A DNA stretch of 64,000 nt from Citrobacter koseri (GCA_900446925.1 UAVY01000010.1:248001-312000), one strand, 5' to 3'; counted from the first letter of the stretch, positions 27,354 to 39,988 are shown. Made by a program: numbers and translations. The notes: a model not told the origin generated them from the sequence alone.

Positions 27354-29243
27354 TCAAGCGCTGCGACGCAGCATTCCCTGTTTCTTCAGCCACACCAGCA
27401 AAATTGAAATCGCCGCGGGCGTAACGCCGGAAATGCGCGACGCCTGACCGATAGAGACCGGTTTGTGATCGTTCAGCTTGGCGATAACTTCATTCGACAG
27501 ACCAGAAACCTGGCGATAATCCAGCGTTGCAGGCAGCAATGTGTTCTCGTTACGCTGCTGTTTTTCGATCTCATCCTGCTGACGGGCGATATAGCCTTCG
27601 TATTTTACCTGAATCTCAACCTGTTCAGCGGCCTGCGCATCATTAAGACCCGGAGCGAACGGCGTCAGCGAAGTCAGCTGCGCGTAGGTCATTTCCGGGC
27701 GACGCAGCAGGTCTTCACCGCTGGCTTCACGCGACAGCGGCGCAGTCAGGTGAGCGTTCACTTCGCCGGCCGATTCCGCCGACGGCGTTACCCAGGTGGA
27801 TTTCAGACGCTGACGTTCGCGTTCGATATTCTCCAGCTTCTCGTTGAAGCGCGCCCAGCGCTCATCATCCACCAGGCCCAGCTCACGGCCCATTTCGGTC
27901 AGACGCAGGTCGGCGTTATCTTCACGCAACATCAGGCGGTATTCCGCGCGGGAGGTAAACATGCGGTACGGTTCTTTGGTGCCCAGCGTGCAAAGATCGT
28001 CCACCAGCACGCCGAGGTAAGCCTGAGAACGCGCAGGCGCCCAGCCTTCTTTGTCCGCAGACAGACGGGCGGCGTTCAGACCGGCGAGCAAACCTTGCGC
28101 GGCCGCTTCTTCGTAACCTGTCGTCCCGTTGATTTGCCCGGCGAAGAACAATCCCTGGATAAATTTGCTCTCCAGCGTTGGTTTCAGGTCGCGCGGATCG
28201 AAGAAATCGTACTCAATGGCATAACCTGGACGCACAATTTTCGCGTTTTCCATCCCCTGCATTGAGCGGACGATCTGCATCTGCACATCGAACGGCAGGC
28301 TGGTGGAGATACCGTTCGGGTAAATTTCGTTAGAGGTCAGTCCTTCCGGTTCCAGGAAGATCTGATGCTGGTTGCGATCGGCAAAGCGCATGACTTTATC
28401 TTCGATCGACGGGCAGTAACGCGGGCCGATCCCTTCGATCACACCGGCATACATTGGGCTGCGATCGAGGTTGTTGCGGATCACATCATGGGTTTTTTCG
28501 TTGGTATGCGTGATGTAGCACGGCACCTGCTGCGGATGCTGGTTCGCGTTGCCCATGAACGAGAACACAGGCATCGGGTTATCGCCGTGCTGCTGCGCCA
28601 GTACGCTGAAATCAATGGTGCGCGCATCAATACGCGGCGGCGTACCGGTTTTCAGGCGGCTGACGCGCAGCGGAAGTTCACGCAGGCGACGAGACAGTGG
28701 AATGGATGGCGGATCGCCAGCACGGCCGCCGCTGTAGTTATCCAGACCAATATGAATTTTGCCGTCAAGGAAAGTCCCGACGGTGAGAACCACCGCTTTA
28801 GCCCGGAATTTCAGGCCCATCTGGGTAACTGCGCCCACGACGCGATCGTTTTCAACAATCAGATCTTCAACCGCCTGCTGGAAGATCATCAGATTGGGCT
28901 GATTCTCCAGCGCAGTACGCACCGCCTGGCGATATAGCACGCGATCCGCCTGTGCGCGAGTTGCACGAACGGCCGGACCTTTGCTTGCGTTTAGTATCCT
29001 AAACTGGATACCCGCCTGGTCGATCGCTTTCGCCATCAGCCCGCCGAGCGCATCCACTTCTTTTACCAGGTGTCCCTTCCCAATACCGCCAATGGCCGGG
29101 TTGCAGCTCATTTGCCCCAGCGTGTCGATATTGTGTGTCAAAAGCAGGGTCTGTTGCCCCATACGCGCTGCGGCCATTGCGGCCTCAGTGCCTGCATGAC
29201 CCCCGCCAATGATGATGACGTCAAAAGGATCCGGATAAAACAT
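27354..29243 (-). CDS. mnmG: tRNA uridine-5-carboxymethylaminomethyl(34) synthesis enzyme MnmG
   Basis: MnmG is the FAD-dependent partner of MnmE in wobble-uridine modification. The 629-residue frame is intact. It has the dinucleotide-binding loop [12 protein letters not shown] (residues 11-22), the [13 protein letters not shown] signature, and the [21 protein letters not shown] motif. The C-terminal helical domain that binds MnmE ends MLRRSA. It is transcribed away from oriC, and its transcription is known to influence initiation in E. coli. Confidence 0.98.
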   Translation of the reverse strand: MFYPDPFDVIIIGGGHAGTEAAMAAARMGQQTLLLTHNIDTLGQMSCNPAIGGIGKGHLVKEVDALGGLMAKAIDQAGIQFRILNASKGPAVRATRAQADRVLYRQAVRTALENQPNLMIFQQAVEDLIVENDRVVGAVTQMGLKFRAKAVVLTVGTFLDGKIHIGLDNYSGGRAGDPPSIPLSRRLRELPLRVSRLKTGTPPRIDARTIDFSVLAQQHGDNPMPVFSFMGNANQHPQQVPCYITHTNEKTHDVIRNNLDRSPMYAGVIEGIGPRYCPSIEDKVMRFADRNQHQIFLEPEGLTSNEIYPNGISTSLPFDVQMQIVRSMQGMENAKIVRPGYAIEYDFFDPRDLKPTLESKFIQGLFFAGQINGTTGYEEAAAQGLLAGLNAARLSADKEGWAPARSQAYLGVLVDDLCTLGTKEPYRMFTSRAEYRLMLREDNADLRLTEMGRELGLVDDERWARFNEKLENIERERQRLKSTWVTPSAESAGEVNAHLTAPLSREASGEDLLRRPEMTYAQLTSLTPFAPGLNDAQAAEQVEIQVKYEGYIARQQDEIEKQQRNENTLLPATLDYRQVSGLSNEVIAKLNDHKPVSIGQASRISGVTPAAISILLVWLKKQGMLRRSA

Positions 29244-29331
29244 GGTAATTGCCTCGCATACGGCGGTGTGAAAGTGGATTGAAGCCCGGGTCGTGGATTC
29301 TACTCAACTTTAGCCGCTGGAGAAAGTCCCG

Positions 29332-29600
29332 GGATCCTGGGTATTAAAAAGAAGATCTTTTTATTTAGAGATCTGTTTTATTGTGATCTCTTATTAGGAT
29401 CGCGATTGTCTGTGGATAACCAGGATCCGCTGAATAAGATCAACAAGTTGTTGAGGATCATTAGCTGTGAATGATCGGTGATCCTGGCCCGTATAAGCTG
29501 GGATCAGAATGAAGGGTTATGCACAACTCAAAAACTGAACACCGGTTGTTCTTTGGATAACTACTGGTTGATCCAAGCTTCTTACCAGAGTTATCCACAC
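29332..29600. other. oriC: Chromosomal replication origin oriC
   Basis: The region from GGATCCTGGG (29332) to TTATCCACA (29591-29599) aligns feature by feature with E. coli oriC. Three AT-rich 13-mers start with GATCT at 29354, 29370 and 29385. DnaA boxes are R1 TGTGGATAA (29411), R5M-type TGTGAATGA (29466), R2 TTATGCACA (29517), R3 TTTGGATAA (29552) and R4 TTATCCACA (29591). Many GATC sites for Dam and SeqA are present. The R2 box differs from E. coli TTATACACA by one base. The origin lies between mnmG and mioC, the standard enterobacterial position. Confidence 0.97.
29354..29397 (+). repeat. oriC duplex-unwinding 13-mers L, M and R
   Basis: GATCTTTTTATTT (29354), GATCTGTTTTATT (29370) and GATCTCTTATTAG (29385) are the three 13-mers where DnaA opens the helix. 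Each starts with a Dam site. Confidence 0.92.
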
Positions 29601-29615
29601 TCGATCGCACGATCT

Positions 29616-30065
29616 TTACACTATTTTGAGTAAATTAATCCAGGATCCCAGCCAAACCTCTGCCGGATCTTCAGGAATATCGTGTTCAAGGATGTTGATC
29701 TTGAGGGTTTCCCCGATCGGTTTTGCGCCTGATGTCTTGAGCGCGGCCTCTATTTTATCGATGGCGCCGCAGAATGTGTCATATTCACGACTTCCGATGC
29801 CGATGGCGCCGAAACGAACCTGAGAAAGATCGGGGTTCTGCGACTGAAGCGCTTCATAGAAAGGAGCAAGGTTATCCGGGATATCGCCCGCGCCATGCGT
29901 GGAGCTGATAACCAGCCAGGTTCCTGACGCTGACAGATCCTCTAATAGCGGACCGTGCAAGGTTTCGGTTGAAAAACCTGCATCTTCCAGCTTTTCAGCC
30001 AGATGTTCTGCAACATATTCGGCACCGCCAAGGGTGCTGCCGCTGATAAGAGTAATGTCTGCCAT
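29616..30065 (-). CDS. mioC: Flavodoxin-like protein MioC
   Basis: MioC is an FMN-binding flavodoxin-like protein implicated in biotin synthase electron transfer. The 149-residue frame has the FMN phosphate loop SGSTLGGAEYVAEH (residues 8-21), the SSTHGAGDIPDNL loop and GIGSREYDTFCGA. It ends KIV, two residues longer than the 147 of E. coli. Its transcription runs into oriC, and its promoter carries a DnaA box. Confidence 0.95.
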   Translation of the reverse strand: MADITLISGSTLGGAEYVAEHLAEKLEDAGFSTETLHGPLLEDLSASGTWLVISSTHGAGDIPDNLAPFYEALQSQNPDLSQVRFGAIGIGSREYDTFCGAIDKIEAALKTSGAKPIGETLKINILEHDIPEDPAEVWLGSWINLLKIV

Positions 30066-30092
30066 ACGAGCCCATCCTTATAAAGAGGGGCT

Positions 30093-30132
30093 ATTGTACG
30101 CTGTGAGCGAGCTGGGATCTACCTGTGGAAAA
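30093..30132 (-). promoter_or_regulatory. mioC promoter region with DnaA box
   Basis: On the minus strand a TACAAT -10 hexamer (30093-30098) lies about 30 bp before the mioC start. A DnaA-box match TTTTCCACA (30124-30132) lies upstream. DnaA repression of mioC transcription is known in E. coli. Confidence 0.6.
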
Positions 30133-30153
30133 ATGTGGGATTAAAAAAGCCGA

Positions 30154-30612
30154 TCACGGCCGGATAGTACGCATGATCGGGTTTTGCAGGGAGATCAATG
30201 TCTCGGTGGACTGAATTTCATCAATTGTTTGGATCTTGTTGATAAGTACCTGTTGCAGGGCGTCGATGGATCGACACATAACCTTAATAAAGATGCTGTA
30301 GTGGCCGGTGGTGTAATACGCTTCGGTCACTTCGTCCAGGCTTTCGAGCTTCGCCAGCGCGGATGGGTAGTCTTTCGCGCTTTTTAAAATAATGCCGATA
30401 AAGCAGCAGACGTCGTATCCGAGCTGTTTTGGACTGACGTCAATCCGCGCGCCGGTAATGATCCCTGCCTGCTTCATTTTTTCTACGCGAACGTGAATCG
30501 TCCCCGGGCTGACGCTAAATTGTTTGGCCAGTTCAGCGTATGCCGTACGCGCATTTGCCATTAACGCTTCCAGGATGCCGCGATCCAGATTGTCGATCTG
30601 ATAATTTTCCAT
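30154..30612 (-). CDS. asnC: Lrp/AsnC-family regulator AsnC
   Basis: AsnC senses asparagine and activates the divergent asnA gene when asparagine is low. The 152-residue frame is intact. The N-terminal helix-turn-helix reads TAYAELAKQFSVSPGTIHVRV, and the C-terminal RAM ligand-binding domain includes TGHYSIFIKVMC. It is divergent from asnA across 151 bp, and upstream of mioC on the same strand. Confidence 0.97.
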   Translation of the reverse strand: MENYQIDNLDRGILEALMANARTAYAELAKQFSVSPGTIHVRVEKMKQAGIITGARIDVSPKQLGYDVCCFIGIILKSAKDYPSALAKLESLDEVTEAYYTTGHYSIFIKVMCRSIDALQQVLINKIQTIDEIQSTETLISLQNPIMRTIRP

Positions 30613-30763
30613 AGGTTTTTCTTATGTAGATTAGTGATTCACTCTATTTTAGCGTCTTATTTTATCGAATCAAAAGTGAAGTCGGCTTTTTGTTTGTGGA
30701 TTATTGAATATCACCCTCAATCTGTTGCTTAATCATAGGCAACAGGACGCAGGAGTATACAAA

Positions 30764-31756
30764 ATGAAAACCGCTTACATCGCCAAACAACGTCAAATTA
30801 GCTTCGTGAAATCTCACTTCTCCCGTCAACTGGAGGAGCGTCTGGGTCTGATTGAAGTTCAGGCGCCGATCCTTAGCCGCGTAGGAGATGGCACGCAGGA
30901 TAACTTGTCGGGCTGTGAAAAAGCGGTACAGGTAAAAGTGAAAGCGTTGCCGGATGCCCAGTTTGAAGTGGTGCATTCACTGGCAAAGTGGAAACGCCAG
31001 ACGCTGGGACAACACGACTTCAGCGCGGGTGAAGGGCTGTACACGCACATGAAAGCCCTTCGCCCTGACGAAGACCGCCTCTCCCCGCTCCACTCCGTCT
31101 ATGTCGACCAGTGGGACTGGGAACGCGTTATGGGCGACGGTGAGCGTCAATTCGCCACCCTGAAAAGCACGGTAGAGGCTATCTGGGAAGGCATTAAGGC
31201 AACCGAAGCCGCGGTAAGCAAAGAATTTGGTCTGGCGCCGTTCCTGCCGGAGCAGATCCACTTTGTTCACAGCCAGGAGCTGCTGGCGCGTTACCCGGAT
31301 CTGGATGCGAAAGGGCGCGAACGCGCGATCGCGAAAGAGCTTGGCGCCGTTTTCCTGGTCGGTATCGGCGGGAAACTGAGTGACGGTAAACGCCACGACG
31401 TGCGTGCGCCGGATTATGATGACTGGAGCTCTGCTTCTGATCTGGGCCATGCTGGTCTGAACGGCGATATCCTGGTCTGGAACCCGGTACTGGAAGATGC
31501 GTTTGAGCTTTCCTCAATGGGGATCCGTGTCGACGCCGATGCGCTGAAACGCCAGCTTGCTCTGACCGGAGATGAAGATCGTCTGAGTCTGGAGTGGCAC
31601 CAGGCGCTGCTGCGTGGCGAGATGCCGCAAACGATCGGCGGCGGTATTGGTCAGTCTCGCCTGACGATGCTGCTACTGCAACTGCCGCACATTGGTCAGG
31701 TTCAGTGCGGCGTGTGGCCTGCGCAGGTTCGTGAAAGCGTCGCTTCCCTGCTGTAA
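30764..31756 (+). CDS. asnA: Aspartate--ammonia ligase AsnA
   Basis: AsnA makes asparagine from aspartate, ammonia and ATP, with a class II aaRS-like fold. The intact 330-residue frame starts [16 protein letters not shown] at 30764, after an AGGAG site (30751-30755). Characteristic segments include [14 protein letters not shown] and the C-terminal [15 protein letters not shown] motif 3-like element. Its stop is 4 bp from the stop of the convergent viaA. Confidence 0.97.
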   Translation: MKTAYIAKQRQISFVKSHFSRQLEERLGLIEVQAPILSRVGDGTQDNLSGCEKAVQVKVKALPDAQFEVVHSLAKWKRQTLGQHDFSAGEGLYTHMKALRPDEDRLSPLHSVYVDQWDWERVMGDGERQFATLKSTVEAIWEGIKATEAAVSKEFGLAPFLPEQIHFVHSQELLARYPDLDAKGRERAIAKELGAVFLVGIGGKLSDGKRHDVRAPDYDDWSSASDLGHAGLNGDILVWNPVLEDAFELSSMGIRVDADALKRQLALTGDEDRLSLEWHQALLRGEMPQTIGGGIGQSRLTMLLLQLPHIGQVQCGVWPAQVRESVASLL

Positions 31757-31760
31757 TTCT

Positions 31761-33206
31761 CTAACGCCGCCAGCGTCGTAGCAGGCGGCTTCGCATCCCG
31801 GTATCAAAGCGCCAGATATGGTCGAAAATGCGCATGATGCCGGGTTTGCCGTGTGCCGACATCGCCACCGCATGAAAACGATGCTGGTGTACCCGTTGTA
31901 ACTCCCCTACTTTATTCACAACATCGTCAGGTAAGCGCTGGGCGATAAAATCTGAAATGACTACCGCATCCGCATCAAACCACTCTCGCCCCTGCATCCG
32001 TTCAATAATGGCGCGAAAACAGCTGGCGATATCCGTGCCGCCGCGAAAGCGCTGGCTCAAAAAGCGGATGGCCTGCTCGATGCCTTCTGGGCCAGACAGT
32101 TCATAGCGCACGACCTCTGTGGAAAACAGCATGATGAAGCAGCGACGGTTATCCGCCAGCGCGACGCGCATCAGCGCCAGGCAAAAGGCTTTCGCGCACT
32201 GCTCGTTAAATCCGCCCATTGAGCCGGAGGTGTCCACGCAAACAATGAATGGCCCGTGCGGCTGTTCGTCAAAATCCTGATGAACGACCGGGCGCTCAGT
32301 CACTTTCTCACGCCACGCTTCGCCGTGCAGACGGTACGTGAGCAGCTGTTTTTCCACCAGCCGTCGGTAGAATTCATATTCCAGTTCGGTAATGCCGAGC
32401 GTTGCCAGTTCAGGCGGCAGCAGGCGCAGAATGTCGTCGCTTTGCTGAATGCCGTCAACCTGTTCTGGAACGGTCGCCGGTTCGCGCACCAGCGTACGAA
32501 ACGTCTCCATCGGCGCATCTTTGCGCGGCACCGATTTGGCTTCCCTGGAGCGGCCTAACTGTTCCGCCAGGCGTTTCAGTTCGGGTTGTTCTGCCAGGAA
32601 GTCGCCATATTTTACGATCAGCTGATAATCGCCGCGTTTGAGCTGCCCTGCGCTCATGTCCCACAGGCGGCCGGCTGCATGGTCATTTTCCGCCAGGACC
32701 GGCTCCAGTTGCCCGCTGAGCGTCATGCGTTCCTGCACTTCACTCAGCAATTGCTCGCGCTCCTCTTCCAGCAACTGGTGATTTAAGGCCGTGGTTTGCA
32801 CGATCAGGCTTAAACGCCAGCGTTGCAGAAAAAGCGTGTGCAGCGCTGGCGTAAAAGTGGCGTTACTGTCCACCAGTTGCTGGGCTTGCCCGGCATAGGG
32901 CGAATGTAGTCGGTGCAGCAACGCTAATATCTGCGGCAATTGCACAATAAACTGCGTTGTTCCGAGAAGCTGGCTTTGTTGATAGCACATCACCTCTTCC
33001 GTGAGTTCCGGAGGCACGCGCGCGTCTTTAAGACGGCTGCGCAGCGCTTCGCGCCCAGCGGGGAAGATCGTCGGAAATGGCTCTCTTTAATCGGGGGAAT
33101 TTCTCGAAGAAGATAGCCAGCTGCGGGGAGGCCAGCAAAGTGAGGATAATCTCTTCGATAATCCCCTCTTCACTGACCGCCAGCATGACATTCAGCGTGT
33201 CCAGTG

Positions 33207-33213
<7 letters not shown>
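31761..33213 (-). CDS. viaA: ATPase-stimulating von Willebrand factor A protein ViaA (one frameshift)
   Basis: ViaA partners the MoxR AAA+ ATPase RavA and stimulates it. The C-terminal VWA domain holds the MIDAS motif [13 protein letters not shown] (DxSxS). The start ATG at 33213 ([13 protein letters not shown]) matches the family. An extra C in CCC at 33054-33056 shifts the frame 53 codons in. The rest is open to 31761; repaired length is 483 residues. The start overlaps the end of ravA by 7 bp, so the two are one operon. Confidence 0.94.
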
Positions 33214-34703
<1,490 letters not shown>

Positions 34704-35007
34704 AATAAGGTGGCGTCCTTCCGCCAGATGTATCATGTTAACAGCGAGTATAGACGTTTCGCCACGAAGCAATAATAGACTGAAGCATCGTTTCTTTTTC
34801 TTTGCGCCAGGTTAATCTGACGTCGATTAGGGGTACGATTTTGCGATTAATCGTGCATACTGTGCGCCTTTTTTGTGGGCCAAGGGACTACGCACACATT
34901 TCATATATATACACTAAATCATTCAAACTGCATCAAGGTGGCAAAGGAGTGGATCCCCGGGAGCCTTGTCGTTTGAAAGATGCCATGTATAAACGAAAGA
35001 CGAGTCT

Positions 35008-36886
35008 ATGAGCACTGATAATAAACAATCATTGTCTGCGATCACTCTCGCAGCGATTGGGGTTGTCTATGGTGATATTGGTACCAGCCCACTTTATACA
35101 CTTCGTGAATGCTTGTCCGGTCAGTTTGGTTTTGGTGTTGAACGTGATGCCGTATTTGGCTTTCTGTCGCTGATTTTCTGGCTGCTGATCTTTGTTGTTT
35201 CCATCAAGTATCTGACTTTTGTCATGCGCGCAGATAACGCCGGTGAGGGCGGGATTCTGACCTTAATGTCGCTAGCCGGGCGTAATACATCGGCGAAGAA
35301 ATGACGTCCACGCTGGTCATTATGGGGTTAATTGGCGGTAGCTTCTTCTACGGCGAAGTGGTGATTACACCCGCGATCTCAGTCATGTCGGCCATTGAAG
35401 GTCTGGAAATTGTGGCGCCGGAACTGGATACCTGGGTCGTCCCGCTTTCTATTATTGGTGCTTACTCTGCTGTTTATGATTCAGAAACACGGGGACGGGG
35501 ATGGTCGGTAAAGCTGTTTGCGCCGATTATGCTGACGTGGTTTTTGATTCTGGCCGGACTCGGCCTGCGCAGTATCATCGCTAACCCGGATGTGCTTCAT
35601 GCCCTCAATCCCATGTGGGCGGCGAAATTCTTCCTTGAGTACAAAACGGTGTCGTTTATTGCGCTGGGCGCCGTGGTGCTTTCGATTACCGGGGTTGAGG
35701 CGCTGTATGCGGATATGGGGCATTTCGGCAAGCTGCCGATTCGTCTGGCCTGGTTCTCGGTTGTTCTTCCTTCATTAACGTTAAACTACTTTGGTCAGGG
35801 CGCATTGCTGCTCAAACACCCGGAAGCGATTAAGAACCCGTTCTTCCTGTTGGCGCCGGAGTGGGCGCTGATCCCGCTGCTGATTCTTGCCGCGCTGGGC
35901 GACGGTTATCGCCTCTCAGGCGGTGATTTCCGGCGTCTTCTCGCTGACGCGCCAGGCGGTGCGGCTGGGATATTTGTCGCCCATGCGCATTATCCACACC
36001 TCCGAAATGGAGTCCGGGCAGATCTATATTCCGTTCGTGAACTGGATGCTCTATTTTGCGGTGGTTATTGTTATTGTCAGCTTTGAGCGTTCCAGCAACC
36101 TGGCGGCGGCATACGGTATTGCCGTTACCGGTACGATGGTGCTGACCTCGATTCTTTCTACCACCGTGGCGCGTAAAAACTGGCACTGGAATAAGTATTT
36201 TGTCGCGCTGATCCTGGTGGCGTTCCTGTGCGTTGATGTTCCGCTGTTCTCGGCAAACCTCGACAAACTGCTGTCGGGCGGCTGGTTGCCGCTGACGCTG
36301 GGGATCGTGATGGTTCATCATTATGACGACCTGGAAGAGCGAGCGTTTCCGTCTGCTGCGTCGTATGCATGAGCACGGTAACTCCCTGGAAGCCCTGATC
36401 GCCTCGCTGGAGAAATCGCCTCCCGGTACGCGTCCCCGGTACGGCGGTGTATATGTCCCGCGCGCTGAACGTCATTCCGTTTGCGTTGCTGCATAACCTC
36501 AAGCACAACAAGGTGCTGCATGAACGCGTGATTCTGCTGACGCTACGCACGGAAGACGCGCCATACGTACACAATGTTCGCCGGGTGCAGATTGAGCAAC
36601 TGTCGCCAACCTTCTGGCGCGTGGTGGCCAGCTACGGTTGGCGCGAAACGCCGAACGTTGAGGAAGTGTTCCACCGCTGCGGGCTGGAAGGGCTGAGCTG
36701 CCGGATGATGGAAACCTCTTTCTTTATGTCGCATGAATCGCTGATCCTCGGCAAACGCCCCGTGGTATTTGCGTTTTGCGCGGCAAGCTCTATCTGCTGT
36801 TGCAGCGTAATGCGCTGCGTGCGCCGGATCAGTTTGAAATCCCGCCGAACCGGGTTATCGAACTGGGAACGCAGGTCGAGATTTAA
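35008..36886 (+). CDS. kup: Low-affinity potassium uptake protein Kup (frameshifted)
   Basis: Kup is a proton-coupled potassium importer of the KUP/HAK family, important at low pH. The start [18 protein letters not shown] and the pore-region motif [17 protein letters not shown] are intact. The middle helices and the C-terminal cytoplasmic domain ([19 protein letters not shown]) are readable in shifted frames, and the end is GTQVEI before the TAA at 36884. The span is 1879 bp against 1869 for 622 residues, so about ten net insertions lie between roughly 35295 and 36790. The 304-bp ravA-kup gap holds the two divergent promoters and no gene. Confidence 0.93.
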
Positions 36887-36898
36887 GCCTTTTAAAAT

Positions 36899-36922
36899 GC
36901 CGGGCGGCGCAGCGTCGCCCGG
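36899..36922. repeat. GC-rich hairpin after kup
   Basis: GCCGGGCGGCG...CGTCGCCCGGC forms a strong stem, without a T-run. It is either a degenerate REP unit or a weak terminator. Confidence 0.5.
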
Positions 36923-36947
36923 CAATTATTCCCATCGCATTTCACTT

Positions 36948-37043
36948 AGCGAAACGTTTCGACCCCGATCACAATTCCGTTACGTCATGATGGTTTTCTG
37001 CTCACTTCCGGGAGTAAACTTATTACCAGCGAAACGTTTCGCT
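36948..37043 (+). promoter_or_regulatory. rbs operon control region with two RbsR-type operators
   Basis: The palindrome AGCGAAACGTTTCGCT (37028-37043) matches the LacI-family RbsR operator and lies 14 bp before rbsD. A second copy of its core, CGAAACGTTTCG (36950-36961), lies exactly 80 bp upstream. Together they bracket the likely promoter. Confidence 0.7.
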
Positions 37044-37057
37044 AGTGGGGAAAGAAA

Positions 37058-37479
37058 ATGAAGAAAGGCGCGGTACTTAATTCTGATATTTCATCGGTCA
37101 TCTCCGTCTGGGGCATACTGATACGCTGGTAGTGTGTGACGCAGGTTTACCTGTTCCATCCAGTACAACGCGTATCGATATGGCGTTAACCCAGGGCGTA
37201 CCTTCTTTTATGCAGGTACTGGATGTCGTGACCCGTGAAATGCAGGTTGAGGCGGCTATTCTCGCGACGGAAATCAAAGAACATAATCCGCAACTCCACG
37301 AAACGTTGCTCAACCATATTGAGCAACTGCAACAACACCAGGGGAAACACCATAGAAATTCGTTACACCACGCATGAACATTTTTAAAAAATTAACCGCA
37401 GACAGTCAGGCGGTGATTCGCAGCGGGGAGTGCTCCCCCGTATGCGAATGTTATTCTCTGTGCCGGCGTCACGTTCTGA
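37058..37479 (+). CDS. rbsD: D-ribose pyranase RbsD (frameshifted)
   Basis: RbsD interconverts beta-pyranose and beta-furanose ribose so that RbsK can phosphorylate it. The start [16 protein letters not shown] at 37058 follows a GGGGAAAG ribosome-binding site. A missing C near 37108 and three further net insertions near the 3' end break the frame. The central segment [22 protein letters not shown] (37134-37199) is clean, and the final CAGVTF-type ending runs to the TGA at 37477. Expected length is 139 residues. Confidence 0.9.
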
Positions 37480-37486
37480 GGCCATC

Positions 37487-38993
37487 ATGGACGCATTACT
37501 GCAACTCAAAGGGATCGATAAAGCGTTCCCGGGCGTGAAAGCGTTATCTGGCGCCGCGTTAAATGTCTATCCAGGCCGCGTAATGGCGCTGGTGGGCGAA
37601 AATGGCGCGGGCAAATCCACCATGATGAAAGTCCTGACCGGTATCTATACCCGTGATGCGGGATCGTTATTGTGGCTGGGTAAAGAAACGACCTTCAATG
37701 GCCCAAAATCCTCGCAGGGAAGCCGGGATCGGCATCATTCACCAGGAACTGAACCTGATCCCACAGCTCACGATTGCCGAGAATATCTTTCTGGGGCGTG
37801 AGTTTGTAAATCGCTTTGGCAAAATCGACTGGAAAAAGATGTATGCCGAAGCGGATGTTCTGCTTGCCAGACTTAACCTGCGCTTCAAAAGCGACAGGCT
37901 GGTGGGCGAACTCCTCTATCGGCGATCAGCAGATGGTCGAAATCGCCAAGGTACTGAGCTTCGAATCCCGAGTCATCATTATGGATGAACCCACGGATGC
38001 GCTCACTGATACCGAAACGGAATCGCTGTTCCGCGTCATCCGCGAGTTGAAATCGCAGGGACGCGGCATTGTCTATATCTCCCACCGCATGAAAGAGATC
38101 TTCGAGATTTGCGATGACGTGACGGTTTTCCGCGACGGGCAGTTTATTGCCGAGCGTGAAGTGGCATCGCTGACCGAAGATTCGCTGATTGAAATGATGG
38201 TCGGACGTAAGCTTGAAGATCAGTACCCGCGTCTGGATAAAGCGCCAGGCGAGGTACGCCTAAAAGTCGATAAACCTGTGCGGTCCCGGCGTTAATAATG
38301 TCTCCTTTACTCTGCGCAAAGGGGAAATTCTGGGGATCTCCGGTTGATGGGCGCCGGGCGTACAGAACTGATGAAAGTGCTGTACGGCGCGCTGCCGCGC
38401 ACCAGCGTTACGTCACGCTCGACGGGCATGAAGTGATTACCCGTTCACCGCAGGATGGCCTGGCTAACGGTATTGTTTATATCTCTGAAGACCGTAAACG
38501 TGACGGCTTAGTGCTCGGCATGTCGGTAAAAGAGAATATGTCGCTCACCGCGCTGCGTTATTTCAGCCGCGCTGGCGGCAACCTGAAACATAAAGATGAA
38601 CAGCAGGCGGTGAGTGACTTTATCCGTCTGTTCAATGTGAAAACGCCGTCGATGGAGCAGGCTATCGGGTTGCTCTCTGGCGGCAATCAGCAGAAAGTCG
38701 CCATTGCGCGTGGACTGATGACCCGCCCCAAAGTGCTGATCCTCGATGAGCCAACCCGCGGTGTGGACGTTGGCGCGAAAAAAGAAATTTATCAGCTTAT
38801 CAACCAGTTTAAGGCCGATGGCCTGAGTATCATTCTGGTCTCATCTGAGATGCCAGAAGTATTGGGTATGAGCGATCGCATTATCGTCATGCATGAAGGG
38901 CATCTCGGCGGTGAATTCACTCGCGAGCAGGCCACCCAGGAAGTGTTAATGGCTGCCGCTGTGGGCAAGCTTAATCGCGTGAATCAGGAGTAA
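37487..38993 (+). CDS. rbsA: Ribose ABC transporter ATP-binding protein RbsA (frameshifted)
   Basis: RbsA is the fused double-ATPase of the ribose importer. The N-terminal cassette has Walker [10 protein letters not shown], and Walker [12 protein letters not shown]. The C-terminal cassette has [15 protein letters not shown] and [14 protein letters not shown], with the degenerate Walker A usual for sugar importers. Indels: extra G near 37717, extra C near 37913, extra A near 38276, missing T near 38345, missing G near 38407, net +1 over 1506 bp. Repaired length is 501 residues. It begins 7 bp after rbsD. Confidence 0.93.
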
Positions 38994-38998
38994 AAAAG

Positions 38999-39964
38999 AT
39001 GACTATCCAGGCTGTTTCTGGTCGCCGTTATTTCACTAAAGCGTGGCTGATGGAGCAGAAATCGCTCATCGCTCTGCTGGTGCTGATCGCGATTGTTTCT
39101 ACAATGAGTCCCAACTTTTTTACCGTTAATAACCTGTTTAACATTCTCCAGCAAACGTCCGTCAACGCTATCATGGCCGTCGGGATGACGCTGGTTATCC
39201 TGACGTCAGGCATCGATCTGTCCGTTGGTTCCCTGCTGGCGCTTACCGGCGCGGTTGCCGCTTCAATTGTAGGGATTGAAGTGAATGCGCTGGTGGCCGT
39301 TGCGGCGGCGCTGGCGTTAGGCGCCGCCATTGGCGCGGTGACCGGCGTAATCGTGGCGAAAGGTCGCGTGCAGGCGTTTATCGCCACGCTGGTGATGATG
39401 CTTCTGCTGCGCGGCGTCACGATGGTGTACACCAACGGAAGCCCGGTGAATACTGGCTTTACGGATAACGCCGATCTCTTCGGCTGGTTCGGGATTGGCC
39501 GCCCGCTGGGCGTTCCGACGCCGGTCTGGATTATGGGTATCGTCTTCCTGGCGGCGTGGTACATGCTGCATCATACTCGCCTGGGCCGCTATATCTATGC
39601 GCTGGGCGGCAACGAAGCGGCAACGCGTCTGTCGGGTATCAGCGTCAGTAAAGTCAAAATCATCGTCTATTCGCTTTGTGGTCTGCTGGCCTCGCTGGCG
39701 GGCATCATCGAAGTGGCTCGTCTCTCCTCCGCGCAGCCAACGGCGGGTACGGGTTATGAGCTGGATGCCATCGCAGCGGTTGTGTTAGGCGGCACCAGCC
39801 TGGCGGGCGGTAAAGGGCGCATTGTTGGGACATTGATCGGCGCATTGATTCTCGGTTTCCTTAATAATGGTTTGAATTTGTTAGGTGTTTCCTCCTATTA
39901 CCAGATGATCGTCAAAGCGGTGGTGATTTTGCTGGCGGTACTGGTAGACAACAAAAAGCAGTAA
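38999..39964 (+). CDS. rbsC: Ribose ABC transporter permease RbsC
   Basis: RbsC is the homodimeric membrane permease of the ribose importer. The intact 321-residue frame has about ten helices. It shows the sugar-permease segment LTSGIDLSVGSLLAL and the cytoplasmic loop GGNEAATRLSGISV, which docks on RbsA. It starts 5 bp after rbsA. Confidence 0.97.
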   Translation: MTIQAVSGRRYFTKAWLMEQKSLIALLVLIAIVSTMSPNFFTVNNLFNILQQTSVNAIMAVGMTLVILTSGIDLSVGSLLALTGAVAASIVGIEVNALVAVAAALALGAAIGAVTGVIVAKGRVQAFIATLVMMLLLRGVTMVYTNGSPVNTGFTDNADLFGWFGIGRPLGVPTPVWIMGIVFLAAWYMLHHTRLGRYIYALGGNEAATRLSGISVSKVKIIVYSLCGLLASLAGIIEVARLSSAQPTAGTGYELDAIAAVVLGGTSLAGGKGRIVGTLIGALILGFLNNGLNLLGVSSYYQMIVKAVVILLAVLVDNKKQ

Positions 39965-39988
39965 CAACGACTACAGGACATCTTAAAT

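Noticed and set aside
27465..28265. 266-codon plus-strand frame
   Set aside because: Antisense shadow of mnmG.
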